Positions 26,516-37,161 of a stretch of DNA of 64,000 bases are shown here, one piece after another. Within the stretch, counting starts at the first letter, position 1; every line of letters starts with the position of its first letter. The notes under the pieces were generated by a model that ran no database searches, was not told where the DNA came from, and saw nothing but the letters and a program-made list of their open reading frames with translations. The position numbers and the translations under genes were made by a program. Source of the DNA: Rhodovastum sp963804495 (GTDB lineage Bacteria > Pseudomonadota > Alphaproteobacteria > Acetobacterales > Acetobacteraceae); assembly GCA_963804495.1 (NCBI GenBank), contig CAWDQN010000005.1, positions 481,550 through 545,549 of the forward strand, given 5' to 3'.

Positions 26516-28318
26516 CTAGCGGCCCTCCACTTCCTCGCGCAGCAATTCCAGTTCCAGCCAACGCTCCTCGGCCGCGGCAAGCTCCGCCGCGGCTTTCTCC
26601 AGTTGCGCGGTCGCGCGGGCGAAACCGGAAGCATCGCGGGCATAAAAGTCGGGATCGGCCATCACCCCCTGCAGCCGCGCGATGTCGGCATGCAGCGCTT
26701 CCATTCGTCCAGGCAGCGCTTCCAGCGCGTGTTTGTCCTTGAACGAGAGTTTTCGCGGCGCGGTGGTTTCTTTCACCGCTGCCGGCTTTTGGCGCCCCGG
26801 CGGCGGGGCCGGGGCAGGGGCCCCCATGATCCGCCCGCCCTGCGCCAACATGTCCGAAAACCCGCCCGCATAATCCACCCAGCGCCCGTCGCCCTCGGCA
26901 TTCACCACCGAGCTCGCGACCCGATCGAGAAAATCCCGGTCGTGGCTGACCAGCAGCACCGTGCCGGGATAGTCCGTCAGCAACTCTTGCAGCAAATCCA
27001 GCGTCTCCAGGTCCAGGTCGTTGGTCGGCTCATCCAGAACCAGAAGGTTCGACGGCCGGGCCAGCGCCACCGCCAGCGCCAGCCGGCCGCGTTCGCCGCC
27101 CGACAGCGTGCCCACCGGGGTGCGCGCCTGGGCGGGGCTGAACAGGAAGTCCTTCATGTAGCCCATGACGTGGCGGGCCTGACCGTTCACCACCACCGTC
27201 TCGCCGTGCCCACCGGTGAGCGTGTCGGCCAGCGTCGCCATCGCATCCAGGCTTTCCCGGCGCTGGTCCAGCGTGACCATCTGCAATGCGGCGCCCAGCT
27301 TCACGCCGCCCTGGTCGGGCGCGAGCTTGCCGGTCAGCAAGTTCAGCAGGGTGGTTTTCCCGGCCCCGTTCGGCCCGATCAGGGCGACACGGTCGCCGCG
27401 CAAGATCTTGGTGGTCAGGCCGCGCACGATCTGCCGCGCGCCGAAGCTCTTGGCGAGGTCTTTCGCCTCGATGACGATGCGCCCGGAGGTCTCGCCCTCG
27501 CTGGCCTCCAGCTTCGCGGTGCCGAGCGGACCCTGCGCCGCCCGGTGCTGGGCGCGCAGGGCGTGCAAATTGCCCAGGCGGCGCACATTGCGTTTGCGCC
27601 GGGCGGTGACGCCATAGCGCAGCCAGTGTTCCTCGGCGGCGATCTTGCGGGCGAGCTTGTGGTGGTCGCGTTCTTCCTGTTCCAGCACCTCGTCGCGCCA
27701 GGCCTCGAACTCGGCGAAACCGCGCTCCATGCGGCGGGTGGCGCCGCGGTCGAGCCACACCACGGCGCGGCCGAGCCGCTCCAGCAGGCGGCGGTCATGG
27801 CTGATCACCACCAGCGCCGCGCGCAAGGCCGCCAGCTCCGCTTCGAGCCAGGTGATGGCGGGCAGGTCGAGATGGTTGGTCGGCTCGTCGAGCAGCAGGA
27901 TGTCCGGCGCCGGCGCCAGCACGCGCGCCAGCGCCGCCCGCCGGGCTTCGCCGCCGGAAAGCCGGGCGGGCTCCTCGCGGCCGGTCAGGCCCAGCGCGTC
28001 CAGCAAAGCGCGGGCGCGGTAATGATCGTCGCCCGGGCCCAGCCCGGCCTGGACATAGGCTTCGGTGCTGTCGAAGCCGGTGAGGTCGGGCTCCTGCGGC
28101 AAATAGCGCACCGTGGTGCCGGGCTGCAGGAAGCGGGTGCCCGAATCGACTCCCTGCTGCCCGGCGGCGATGCGCAGCAGCGTGGACTTGCCGGAACCAT
28201 TGCGCCCGACCAGGCACAGCCGCTCGCCGGGGGCGACCGACAATTCAGCCGCGTGGAGCAGCGGGACGGCGCCCAGGGTCAGCGACACGTCCTGGAGAAG
28301 CAGCAGGGGAGGGGCCAT
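26516..28318 (-). CDS. ABC-F family ATPase (Uup-like)
   Basis: A 600-residue soluble protein with two ABC nucleotide-binding domains and no membrane segment. First domain: Walker A GRNGSGKSTLLRI, signature LSGGEARRAALARVL, Walker B ILLLDEPTNHLD. A charged linker (QEERDHHKLARKIAAEEHWL) follows. Second domain: GPNGAGKTTLLNLL, GTLSGGERGRLALAVAL and LLVLDEPTNDLD. The C-terminal ~80 residues form a coiled coil as in Uup. ABC-F proteins act on the ribosome or on branched DNA. The start at 28318 begins MAPPLLLLQDVSLTLG; the in-frame extension to 28939 is not family-like and runs over the neighbouring promoter. Confidence 0.88.
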   Translation of the reverse strand: MAPPLLLLQDVSLTLGAVPLLHAAELSVAPGERLCLVGRNGSGKSTLLRIAAGQQGVDSGTRFLQPGTTVRYLPQEPDLTGFDSTEAYVQAGLGPGDDHYRARALLDALGLTGREEPARLSGGEARRAALARVLAPAPDILLLDEPTNHLDLPAITWLEAELAALRAALVVISHDRRLLERLGRAVVWLDRGATRRMERGFAEFEAWRDEVLEQEERDHHKLARKIAAEEHWLRYGVTARRKRNVRRLGNLHALRAQHRAAQGPLGTAKLEASEGETSGRIVIEAKDLAKSFGARQIVRGLTTKILRGDRVALIGPNGAGKTTLLNLLTGKLAPDQGGVKLGAALQMVTLDQRRESLDAMATLADTLTGGHGETVVVNGQARHVMGYMKDFLFSPAQARTPVGTLSGGERGRLALAVALARPSNLLVLDEPTNDLDLETLDLLQELLTDYPGTVLLVSHDRDFLDRVASSVVNAEGDGRWVDYAGGFSDMLAQGGRIMGAPAPAPPPGRQKPAAVKETTAPRKLSFKDKHALEALPGRMEALHADIARLQGVMADPDFYARDASGFARATAQLEKAAAELAAAEERWLELELLREEVEGR

Positions 28319-28344
28319 GCGGGCACTCCTAGCACGGGTCGGGT

Positions 28345-28365
28345 CAAGGAAGGCCAGGGCTCTAC
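28345..28365. repeat. Truncated dispersed repeat
   Basis: AAGGAAGGCCAGGGCTCT is followed by unrelated sequence, so only the first half of the palindrome remains. It lies in the divergent gap between the ABC-F gene and the branched-chain amino-acid operon, where promoters for both must lie. Confidence 0.6.
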
Positions 28366-28475
28366 CACAGCCCCCATGACTTGCGCCCACCGGGACGCAG
28401 TCTTGCCACCGTGGCATGGCGCATTCATTCTCCGCCCGCCGGCCGAGTCCCCGACACCACTGGGAGTTCAAACCC

Positions 28476-29711
28476 ATGCTGACACGTCGTTCCGCATTCA
28501 TCGCCGTCGGCCTGGCCGCCGCGTCTGCCATCGGTGCCGATCCCGCGTTGGCCGCCGACAAGGTGGTGAAGGTGGGGATCAACCTGTCGTTCACCGGCGC
28601 CGATTCCGCCGATGCCGCGCGGGCCGGCAATGGCGCGATGCTCGCTTTCGAGGAAGCCAATAAGCACCACGAAGTGCCAGGCATCACCTTCCAGGTGGAC
28701 AAATACGACGACGGCACCGCCACCGCCGGCCAGTACGACCCGGCCCAGGCGGCGACCAATGCCCGCAAGATGGTGTCCGACCGCGCGGTGATCGCGGCCA
28801 TCGGGCCGCAGATGTCGGGCGCCGGCAAGGCCATGTCGCCGATTCTCAGCGCCGGCAACCTTGCCACCATCACCCCCACCTCCACCAACCCCGACATCAC
28901 CGATCCGAAATTCGCCGCCCAGTACCGCCCGGCCGGCAAGGCAATCTATTTCCGCACCGTCGCCACCGATGCTTACCAGGGGCCGAACTTCGCCAACTAC
29001 CTGGCGCAGGACCTGAAGGTGAAGTCGGTCTATGTGCTCGATGATTTCGGCGCCTATGGCGTGGGACTGGCCGACGCCTTCCAGGCGCAGGCGGAAAAGA
29101 TCGGCATCAAGGTGCTCGGCCGCGACCGGGTGGACCCGAAGGCGGCCGACTACGCCGCCATCCTCACCAAGATCAAAAGCCTCGACCCGCAGGCGCTATA
29201 CTATGGCGGCGTCGGCCAGGCCGCGGTGAAGCTGGCGAAGCAGTCCTATGAAATCATTCCGAACGTCATCAAGGGCGGCGGCGACGGCGTGTGGAGTGCC
29301 GACGTGCTGGCCGGCGCCGGGTTTCCGGCCATCGAGGGCTGGTATGCCACCCAGGCGGCGCCGCACGTCACCGACGATCCGAAGCTGGCCGAATTCAGCA
29401 AGCTTTATGTCGCGCGCTTCCATGCCCAGCCCGACGATTACGTGGTCACCGCCTATGTTGCCGGGCGCGTCATCGTCCAGGCGGTGAAAGACCTGCAGGC
29501 GCAGAAGAAGGAGGTGACGCGCGCCGCCGTGCGCGATGCCATCCAGCAGGTGAACATTCCGGACTCGCTGCTCGGTCCGGTCGGCTTCGACGAGAACGGC
29601 GATCTCCGGAACAAGATCATCAGCGTGTTCCAGGTCAGGAAGGACATCTCCAAGCCGCTCGACAGCGCCGCCGATCAGTTCAAATACGTCGGCGTGGCGC
29701 CGCAGGCCTGA
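28476..29711 (+). CDS. Branched-chain amino-acid-type ABC transporter substrate-binding protein
   Basis: A 411-residue periplasmic binding protein of the Leu/Ile/Val type. The signal region MLTRRSAFIAVGLAAASAIG has twin arginines and ends near ALAADK. The body opens VKVGINLSFTGADSADAARAGNGAML and contains the two-lobed fold typical of LivK/UrtA-type receptors. The start is fixed by GGGAG nine bases upstream of ATG 28476. It is the first gene of a liv operon (receptor, LivH, LivM-LivG, LivF). The ligand could be an amino acid, amide or aromatic acid. Confidence 0.88.
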   Translation: MLTRRSAFIAVGLAAASAIGADPALAADKVVKVGINLSFTGADSADAARAGNGAMLAFEEANKHHEVPGITFQVDKYDDGTATAGQYDPAQAATNARKMVSDRAVIAAIGPQMSGAGKAMSPILSAGNLATITPTSTNPDITDPKFAAQYRPAGKAIYFRTVATDAYQGPNFANYLAQDLKVKSVYVLDDFGAYGVGLADAFQAQAEKIGIKVLGRDRVDPKAADYAAILTKIKSLDPQALYYGGVGQAAVKLAKQSYEIIPNVIKGGGDGVWSADVLAGAGFPAIEGWYATQAAPHVTDDPKLAEFSKLYVARFHAQPDDYVVTAYVAGRVIVQAVKDLQAQKKEVTRAAVRDAIQQVNIPDSLLGPVGFDENGDLRNKIISVFQVRKDISKPLDSAADQFKYVGVAPQA

Positions 29712-29778
29712 TCCCGGCCAAGGCGCGCTTCTGGCAAGCCGCTCTGCCGCCGCGCGCGCCGGGCCTTGGGGTGGGCAT

Positions 29779-30708
29779 ATGACCGCATTCGATCTGTTCC
29801 TGCAGCAGGCCATCAATGGCCTGAGCCTGGGCGCCATGTACGCGCTGCTGGCCCTCGGCTTTACCCTGGTCTACGGCATCCTGGAGCTGATCAACTTCTC
29901 CCATTTCAACGTGTTCATGGTCGGCTCGTTCATCGCCCTGTGGACCTTGCAGCTATTCGGCCTGTCGGGGCAGGACACCGTTCTGGTCGGCCTGCCGTTG
30001 GTGGGCGTGCTGCTGGCGGCCTTCGCGGTGACCATGCTGGCCACCGGCCTGATCGGGGTGGGGATCGAGCGCTTCCTGCTGCGACCCTTGCGCGACGTGA
30101 AGGGGCCGGCAGCCATGATCACCACCATCGGCGTGTCGTATATCCTCTTCAACATCATCCTGCTGACCGTCGGCGCGGATTCGAAGAACTTCCCGAACCC
30201 GTTGCCGCCGCTGCAAGTTTCCATCGGCGGCGCGGTGCTGCGGCTGCGCGAGGTGCTGATCTGGATCATCGCCACGCTGTTGATGCTGGCGCTGACCTTC
30301 TTCGTGCAGCGCACCAGGCTGGGCCGCGCCATGCGCGCCACCGCGCAGGACCCGGAAGCGGCGCGCATGATGGGCGTGGAGGTCGATCGCGTCATCATGA
30401 CGGCGTTCTTCCTCGGCTCGGCGCTGGCCGGCGCCGGCGGGCTGATCTTTGGCCTGTACTACAACGTCACCAGTTTCATGATCGGCTTCAACGCCGGCTT
30501 GCGCGGCTTCACCGCCGCCGTGCTGGGCGGCATCGGCAATGTGCCGGGGGCGATGCTGGGCGGGCTGATCATCGGGCTGGTGGAGGCGTTCGGCAGCCAG
30601 TTGATCGGCTCGGCCTGGGCCGACGTGATCATCTTTGCCATTCTGGTGCTGGTGCTGGTGTTCCGTCCGGCGGGCCTGCTCGGGCGCCTCGCGCCCAACA
30701 AGTCGTGA
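29779..30708 (+). CDS. livH: Branched-chain amino-acid ABC transporter permease LivH
   Basis: A 309-residue inner-membrane permease with eight predicted helices. It begins LFLQQAINGLSLGAMYALLALGF, the usual LivH start, and has GVEVDRVIMTAFFLGSALAG, the ATPase-contact loop, and GNVPGAMLGGLIIGLVEA near the end. It is 67 bp after the receptor gene and ten bases before livM-livG. Confidence 0.9.
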   Translation: MTAFDLFLQQAINGLSLGAMYALLALGFTLVYGILELINFSHFNVFMVGSFIALWTLQLFGLSGQDTVLVGLPLVGVLLAAFAVTMLATGLIGVGIERFLLRPLRDVKGPAAMITTIGVSYILFNIILLTVGADSKNFPNPLPPLQVSIGGAVLRLREVLIWIIATLLMLALTFFVQRTRLGRAMRATAQDPEAARMMGVEVDRVIMTAFFLGSALAGAGGLIFGLYYNVTSFMIGFNAGLRGFTAAVLGGIGNVPGAMLGGLIIGLVEAFGSQLIGSAWADVIIFAILVLVLVFRPAGLLGRLAPNKS

Positions 30709-30718
30709 CGGGGCGCGC

Positions 30719-32714
30719 ATGAACCCTATCGCCGCCCTGCGCCGCCGCGTCATCGCGATCCCCGAGGCGCGCCGGCGCCGGCTCGGCCTGCTGGCGCTGA
30801 CGTTGTTCGTTCTCGCATTCCCGTTCGTGCACGACAACGACGCCGACATCGACAGCATGGCGAACGCCGCCGCCTATGCCATGCTGGCGCTCGGGCTCAA
30901 CATCGTGGTCGGCTTCGCCGGCCTGCTCGACCTGGGCTATGCGGCGTTCTTCGCCATCGGCGCCTATTGCTACGGCGTGTTTTCCAGTTTCCAGGTGATG
31001 CCGCTGTGGAGCGAGGGCTGGGCGCCGCTCGCCGCGCTCGGACTGGTGGAGAAGATGAACCAGGGCGGCCCGGAACTGGTGCATTTCACCCTGTCGTTCT
31101 GGTTGGCGCTGCCGGTTGCCGCCGTGGTCGCTGCCGGCTTCGGCGTGATCTTCGGGGCACCGACGCTGCGGCTGCGCGGCGACTATCTCGCCATCGTCAC
31201 CCTCGGCTTCGGGGAAATCGTGCCGATCGTGGCGCGCAACGTCGATTCCGTTACCAACGGGGCCGCCGGGCTGAACGGGGTGCAGGCGCCGCGATTGTTC
31301 GGCTGGAGTTTCGGCGTCGATGCCACGCCGTATTATTATGTCGGCATGGCCATGGTGGCGTTGCTGATCTTCGTCTCCATCCGCCTGCGCGATTCGCGTA
31401 TCGGCCGGGCCTGGATGGCGATCCGCGAGGACGAAGTGGCGGCCGCTGCCATGGGCGTGAACCTGGTGCAACTGAAGCTGCTGGCCTTCGCCACCGGCGC
31501 TGCTTTCGCCGGTGCGACCGGCGTGTTCTATGTGGCGAAGCTGCAGACCGCGACGCCGGAGATGTTCGGATTTCCGGTCTCCACCATGATTCTGGTGATG
31601 GTGGTGCTGGGCGGCATGGGCAGCGTGTGGGGGGTGGTGCTGGGGGCGGCGGTGCTGCAATTGCTGCAGTCTTGGTTCCTGCCCGACCTCACGTCGTGGA
31701 CCCATGCGCTCGGCGAGGCGGTTGGCAATGCCTGGATGCAGCGCGTGGACTTCGTTGATTTCGTCGAGCTGATCTTCGGCATCATCCTGGTGGTGATGAT
31801 GCTGTTCCGCCGCGAGGGCCTGATCCCGGCCACCCGCAAGACCCCGGCGCTGAGTTTCGAGGCGCAGAACGTCGCCGGCGTACAGCGCGGCGGCTTCATC
31901 GGGCTGGAGCGGATCGGTCACTGGCAGAACCGCGGCGGCACCGCGCTGGAGGTGCGCGGCGTGACCGTGCGGTTCGGGGGATTGACCGCGCTCAACAAGA
32001 TTTGTCTGACCGTTCCCGCCGGCGGGGTGGTGGCGGTGATCGGTCCCAACGGCTCGGGCAAGTCGACGCTGTTCAATGTCATCACCGGGTTGGTGGCGGC
32101 GCAGGAAGGCAGCGTCCGCTTCGAGGGGACAGAGATTCTCGGCCTGCAGCCGCACGCCATCCTGGCGCGCGGGGTGGCGCGCACCTTCCAGAACATCCGC
32201 CTGTTTCCCAACCTGACGGTGCTGGAGAACGTGCTGATTGGCCAGCACGCGCGCCTGTCCACCGGCCCGCTCGGCGCGGTGCTGCGCCTTTCGCGCACCC
32301 GCGCGGAGGAAGAAGCCGCGACGCGCATCGCGCGCGACATCATCGCCCTGTTCGGCAACCGTCTGTCCCCGCGCGCCGGCCAGACTGTGTCCGGCCTGTC
32401 CTACGCCAACCGTCGCCGGGTGGAAGTGGCGCGCGCGCTCGCCACCCGGCCGCGCCTGCTGCTGCTGGACGAGCCGACCGCCGGCATGAATCCGGCCGAG
32501 ACGCTGGAACTGGCCGAACAGATCAAAAGCCTGAACGGGCTCGGCCTGACCATTCTGCTGATCGAGCACAAGCTCGATGTCGTTACCCGCCTCGCCGACA
32601 CCGTGGTTGTGCTGGATCACGGCGAGAAAATCACCGAAGGCAAGCCCGACGACGTGCGGCGCAACGAAGACGTGCTGCGCGCCTATCTCGGCCGCGCGGC
32701 GCGGGAGGTGGTCG

Positions 32715-32722
<8 letters not shown>
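30719..32722 (+). CDS. LivM-LivG fusion: branched-chain amino-acid permease joined to ABC ATPase
   Basis: A single 667-residue reading frame. Residues 1 to about 390 are the LivM permease (MLALGLNIVVGFAGLLDLGY, RLRGDYLAIVTLGFGEI and GGMGSVWGVVLGAAVLQ). From about residue 405 it continues into a LivG ATPase with Walker A GPNGSGKSTLFNVITG, signature VSGLSYANRRRVEVARAL and Walker B LLLLDEPTAGMNP. No stop or start intervenes, and a ~25-residue linker joins the halves. Such fusions are known but are the minority arrangement. The frame overlaps livF by eight bases. Confidence 0.9.
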
Positions 32723-33461
<739 letters not shown>

Positions 33462-33473
33462 CTAAAACTGCAG

Positions 33474-34646
33474 CTAAAACTGCGGCAGTGCCGGCTGGTC
33501 GGTGGCGGTGACCGCGACACCCTCGACCTCCACCAGCCATTCCGGCCGGCACACCGGCGCCTGTACCACCAGCGTCGGCAGGCCGGCGCACCGCTCGTGC
33601 AGGCAGTCGCGCACCCGGTCGAAATCGGTGGAGTCGCGTAGATAGACGGTCAGATGCATCATATCGGCCAGCGTCGCGCCGCCGGAACGCAGCAGCCCCT
33701 CGACGTTCTCCAGCGTGCGGTGAAGCTGGCGCAGCACGTCCCCGGGATGCACGACGGTGCCGAATTTGTCGATGCTGGCGGTGCCGGAGATGAAATGATG
33801 CGCGCGGTCGGCATAGCGCACGCTGGTGCCGCGCTCGAACGTCACGTCGTAGTCATGGGTGGCGCACAGCAGTTCGAAGTCGTTCAGATAGCTGATCTGC
33901 TCCGGCGCCAGGCCGAGCACCGAGTATGCATCCATGCCCACCACCTCGTAGCGGTGACCGCAGGCGCCCTCGATGCCGGTGCTGGCGATGTAGTGGGTGT
34001 CGCGGGTCAGGCCGTGACGGGTGAAGAAGGCGGTGCGGCTGTCCACCAGGCCCTGGTAGAACACATCCACGCCTTTGACATATAGCCAGGTACGCACGCA
34101 ATCGGCTTCCAGCGTGCCGCCCTGTTCGGCCAGCGCGGCGGTCAGTTGCGCGAACACCTCGGTGGTTTCGTCGAAGCTGGAGACATTGTGCTCGCGGCGG
34201 CCGCTGAGCAGCCTGGTGCTCCAGAGATGCCGCAGCCCGGCCTTGTGCACCAGCACGTGCCGCGGCGACAGCTGGCGCTTGGTCAGGTTGGGGTCGCCGT
34301 CCAGATGGTAGGCCAGCAGCGCGATCTTGCGCCCCGGCAGCGGCGGCTGCTGCACCAGTGAGACCGCGACCGGGCCGGCAGCAGGGTCCTGCACCAGGGG
34401 ACTGGCGTTGACCGCGGCCTCCTGGTTCAGCACGTCGCTGAGCAGAATGCGCCGGAAAATCGCGCTCTCCGGTGCCAGGCCGCGGGCCCGCACGGCCTCC
34501 GCATAGATCCGGATCACGCTGTCGAGCTGGCAGGCGAAGTCACCGTCCCCTGCCGGCTCGACGGTGATGTAGTGCTCGGAGCCGCCGGTTTTTCCGGCAA
34601 AGCCCTTGGCGGTGCTCGCGAAACCGGGGTCGACGCGCATATCCAA
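33474..34646 (-). CDS. Rid (YjgF/UK114) family protein, about 390 residues, two-domain
   Basis: A 390-residue protein whose C-terminal 130 residues are a clear Rid/UK114 domain (HHFISGTASIDKFGTVVHPG, then QLHRTLENVEGLLRSGGATL and MMHLTVYLRDSTDFDRVRDC). The N-terminal part is more divergent; its central region (RTWLYVKGVDVFY ... TAFFTRHGLTRDTHYIASTG) resembles the layout of chorismatase-like double-domain proteins, a weak resemblance that I would not use to assign a reaction. Rid proteins hydrolyse reactive imines or bind small acids. The gene converges on livF, with 12 bp between stops. Confidence 0.65.
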   Translation of the reverse strand: MDMRVDPGFASTAKGFAGKTGGSEHYITVEPAGDGDFACQLDSVIRIYAEAVRARGLAPESAIFRRILLSDVLNQEAAVNASPLVQDPAAGPVAVSLVQQPPLPGRKIALLAYHLDGDPNLTKRQLSPRHVLVHKAGLRHLWSTRLLSGRREHNVSSFDETTEVFAQLTAALAEQGGTLEADCVRTWLYVKGVDVFYQGLVDSRTAFFTRHGLTRDTHYIASTGIEGACGHRYEVVGMDAYSVLGLAPEQISYLNDFELLCATHDYDVTFERGTSVRYADRAHHFISGTASIDKFGTVVHPGDVLRQLHRTLENVEGLLRSGGATLADMMHLTVYLRDSTDFDRVRDCLHERCAGLPTLVVQAPVCRPEWLVEVEGVAVTATDQPALPQF

Positions 34647-34807
34647 GTCTCGTCTCCTTGCTGTGCTCGATGAGCAACGAACGATTCGCGGCCACGATTG
34701 CAGGGCTGGTCGGCCAACGCGCTAGGCCAAGCGGACGGTGCCGCGCTTTGATCCTGATCAATGACATACATGAGGAGAAAACGACTGTGGCCGAGTCGCG
34801 GCAAGCA

Positions 34808-34843
34808 GGAGAAGGAAAGCCCAGGGCTCTGCCGGACCCGCCG
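34808..34843. repeat. Dispersed repeat, degenerate copy
   Basis: GAGAAGGAAAGCCCAGGGCT with CTGCCGGACCCGCC is a decayed copy lacking part of the second palindrome arm. It is in the 268-bp gap between the glycosyltransferase stop and the Rid-family start, otherwise without visible features. Confidence 0.6.
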
Positions 34844-34914
34844 CAGGGCGCAGCGCGGCTTTGCGCGTCAGGCCGGTGGCCCATTAACCCCGCGACGTGC
34901 GAGAGCAGAAGTCC

Positions 34915-36117
34915 TCAGGCGGCGACCGGGCGCCCCTGCGCCACCGCCCGGATGATGATCTCGGCGGCCCGCGGTGCGCCGCCGGCCTGCACCGCCTCGG
35001 CCTGGAGCAAAGCCGCCGCCGCACGATAGGACGGGTCATCCAGCGCCGCCAGCAACGCGGCGCGCAGACGGCGGACACGGAACAGCCGGCCGGGCACCGC
35101 CAGCCCCGCCCCGGAGCGCACCACCCGCGCGGCGATCGCCGCCTGCTCGAAGGCCAGCGGCACCAGCACCGCGGGCACCCCGGCCGCCAGCGCGTCCATC
35201 ACCGTGTTCATGCCGCCATGGCCGATCAGCGCCGCGGCGCCGGCCAGAACCTCGGCCTGCGGCACGAAGTCGCGCACGATCGGCCGGCCCGGCAATCGGC
35301 CGGCTTCCCACGCGTCCAGCCTTCCACCATGGGCAATCAACAGATCGGCGTCGCAATCCTGGGCCGCCCCGGCGATGGCGCGGAACAACCCGGCCCGATG
35401 CCCCTGCAGCGTGCCGAGCGAGGCGAACACCAGCCGCCTGCGTCCCCCCCACGACCATGCCGACGGCGGCAGACGCAACGGGCCGACATAATGAAACCCC
35501 GCCGGCAGGGCGGCGCGCGGGAAGTCCAGCCCCGGCACCATCTGGCTGAGCTGGGCGATCGGTGAAAACGTGTCGTCCAGATCGCGCTGCGGCAGCCCGT
35601 GCGCCCGCGCCCAGTCGGCGATGACGCACGACAGCGGCCGCATGAACAGGTCGTGTACCCGCCAGCCGGCGCGGTTGCGGTTTGTCGCGGCCAGACCGGG
35701 GCGCCAGTCCCAGTCGGTGAAGGGCGGCGGCACGCCGGGCTCGCGGTTGACCGCCAGCGCGTTGGCGACCGAAATCCAAGGCAGGCCGAACGCCGCCGCC
35801 GCCAACGCGCCGGCCGGCTCCAGCTGGTCCACCACGAGCGCCGTCAGGTCGAGCCGGCCCAGTACCGCCGGCAGCACCTGCAGCAACGAGGCGGTGCGCC
35901 GCGCCGTCAGCCGGACCGCCGCGACCGGCGAGAACGGCACCGGACCGGGCGGCGGCAGATCGAGCTGCCGCGTGCCGACACCGGCCGGAGCGGCGGGCGG
36001 CGCGCCGGTGTGCAGCAGGGTGGCCCGGTGGCCGCGCGCGCACAGCGCCGCGGCAATTGCCAGCATCGGGTTGATGTGCCCGGCATAGGGCGGCGCCAGC
36101 AAGCCAAAATGGGCCAC
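34915..36117 (-). CDS. Glycosyltransferase, GT1/UGT (MGT) type
   Basis: A 400-residue GT-B fold enzyme. The N-terminal acceptor domain starts MAHFGLLAPPYAGHINPMLA, with the glycine-His pair of UGT-type enzymes. The C-terminal nucleotide-sugar domain has FASLGTLQGHRAGLF and the signature HGGMNTVMDALAAGVPAVLV, with the downstream EQ pair typical of bacterial MGT and zeaxanthin glucosyltransferases. It should transfer a sugar from UDP- or dTDP-sugar to a lipid, carotenoid, polyketide or other small acceptor. It is the last gene of the minus-strand run starting with the heptosyltransferase at 41355. Confidence 0.8.
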   Translation of the reverse strand: MAHFGLLAPPYAGHINPMLAIAAALCARGHRATLLHTGAPPAAPAGVGTRQLDLPPPGPVPFSPVAAVRLTARRTASLLQVLPAVLGRLDLTALVVDQLEPAGALAAAAFGLPWISVANALAVNREPGVPPPFTDWDWRPGLAATNRNRAGWRVHDLFMRPLSCVIADWARAHGLPQRDLDDTFSPIAQLSQMVPGLDFPRAALPAGFHYVGPLRLPPSAWSWGGRRRLVFASLGTLQGHRAGLFRAIAGAAQDCDADLLIAHGGRLDAWEAGRLPGRPIVRDFVPQAEVLAGAAALIGHGGMNTVMDALAAGVPAVLVPLAFEQAAIAARVVRSGAGLAVPGRLFRVRRLRAALLAALDDPSYRAAAALLQAEAVQAGGAPRAAEIIIRAVAQGRPVAA

Positions 36118-36143
36118 TTGGTCAGGAACTCCGCGGCAGGGTT

Positions 36144-36181
36144 GGCGGGTGGAAGTCCAGGGCAGGGGCCCTGGCCTTCCT
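36144..36181. repeat. Dispersed repeat, minus orientation
   Basis: GGCGGGTGGAAGTCCAGGGC, followed by AGGGGCCCTGGCCTTCCTT, fills the gap between the sulfotransferase and glycosyltransferase genes. It is a near-intact right unit of the palindromic repeat and directly abuts the sulfotransferase stop codon. Confidence 0.65.
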
Positions 36182-37107
36182 TACGCTGTCCAGCCGAAAT
36201 GCGGAAACATCCATCCAAGCTCGCGCAGCATCAGCGCATTCATCTCGGGCGTGAACGTGGAGCGCCAGTCCCCGATAACCCCCGCGCGGAAAAACGATCC
36301 GTTCTGCACCGCGCCGGGGGCGCGGCCGCCCGACATGGCACCGAATGACGTCCGGGCGACGCACGCCGCGACGACGTCTTCGTCGGCGGCGACGCCGAGG
36401 AAGGCGAACAGCTGCGCCGCGACCGGCGCCGGCGCCATATGCATGCGCTCGTACGTCACCAGCAGGCAATCGGCGGGAAACTCCTGCCGCAGCGCCAGCA
36501 TCGTTCGCGCGCCGTTGTTGAGCGAGGGCAATGCCGAGCCGATGAAGGCGATCTTGGCGGCGTTTTCGTCTTCGCCTGGAGTCGGCTTGTGGAAGAAATG
36601 CCACGCGGAGGTCAGCACATCGCGCGGATCGCGCGCAATGGCGATGAGTTTCGCCGCTGGGAACAGGCGTTTCAGCCGGGCGAACAGAAACACGTTCTCG
36701 GGGGTTTTTTCGCCGACCGCGCGGTACGCCTTGCCCGCGGACTGGCGCTGCAGCGCCAGCAGCACGGCGGTGCCGAACAGGAACTCGACATCCTCGGCCG
36801 CCGGCAGCGGATAGCCGTTCAGCTCGCGAAACACGTTGCTGTTCTTGGCCGCCAGCGCCTGGCTCCGCTCCGCCATCATTTTTTCCAGCGGCGCCGCCAG
36901 GTTCTTGCCGAACAGCCCCTCGCCGCGGCAGGAAACCTCGGGATGGCTGTCGAGGAGATATTGCAGCCATGTGGTGCCGGAGCGCGGCGCGCCGCCGACG
37001 AAGAACAGCTGCTGCTCCGCCAGTCGGGTGAGGTTTTCCTGCTGTTCGGTCCAGTCCGTCAATACCTCGGTCCTTGTCCCCCGGGGAGCCTCCGGTTCAG
37101 GCGCCAC
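36181..37107 (-). CDS. Sulfotransferase family protein
   Basis: A 308-residue PAPS-dependent sulfotransferase. The 5'-phosphosulfate-binding loop is FFVGGAPRSGTTWLQYLLDS near residue 35, and the 3'-phosphate site is LIAIARDPRDVLTSAWHFF near 155. It is predicted to be cytosolic and to sulfate a carbohydrate or other hydroxyl group. Its position directly downstream of the repeat protein and heptosyltransferase suggests it may decorate the same glycan, but that is inference from order and strand only. Confidence 0.83.
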   Translation of the reverse strand: MAPEPEAPRGTRTEVLTDWTEQQENLTRLAEQQLFFVGGAPRSGTTWLQYLLDSHPEVSCRGEGLFGKNLAAPLEKMMAERSQALAAKNSNVFRELNGYPLPAAEDVEFLFGTAVLLALQRQSAGKAYRAVGEKTPENVFLFARLKRLFPAAKLIAIARDPRDVLTSAWHFFHKPTPGEDENAAKIAFIGSALPSLNNGARTMLALRQEFPADCLLVTYERMHMAPAPVAAQLFAFLGVAADEDVVAACVARTSFGAMSGGRAPGAVQNGSFFRAGVIGDWRSTFTPEMNALMLRELGWMFPHFGWTA

Positions 37108-37161
37108 GAAGCCGCCGGCGGGCGCGGGATGCGTGCCTGCCGGCGCGGGTTGGTCGGGGCG

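Noticed and set aside
28319..28939. N-terminal extension of the ABC-F protein
   Set aside because: The extension is antisense to the start of the substrate-binding protein gene and to its promoter gap, and ABC-F proteins begin at the segment starting at 28318.
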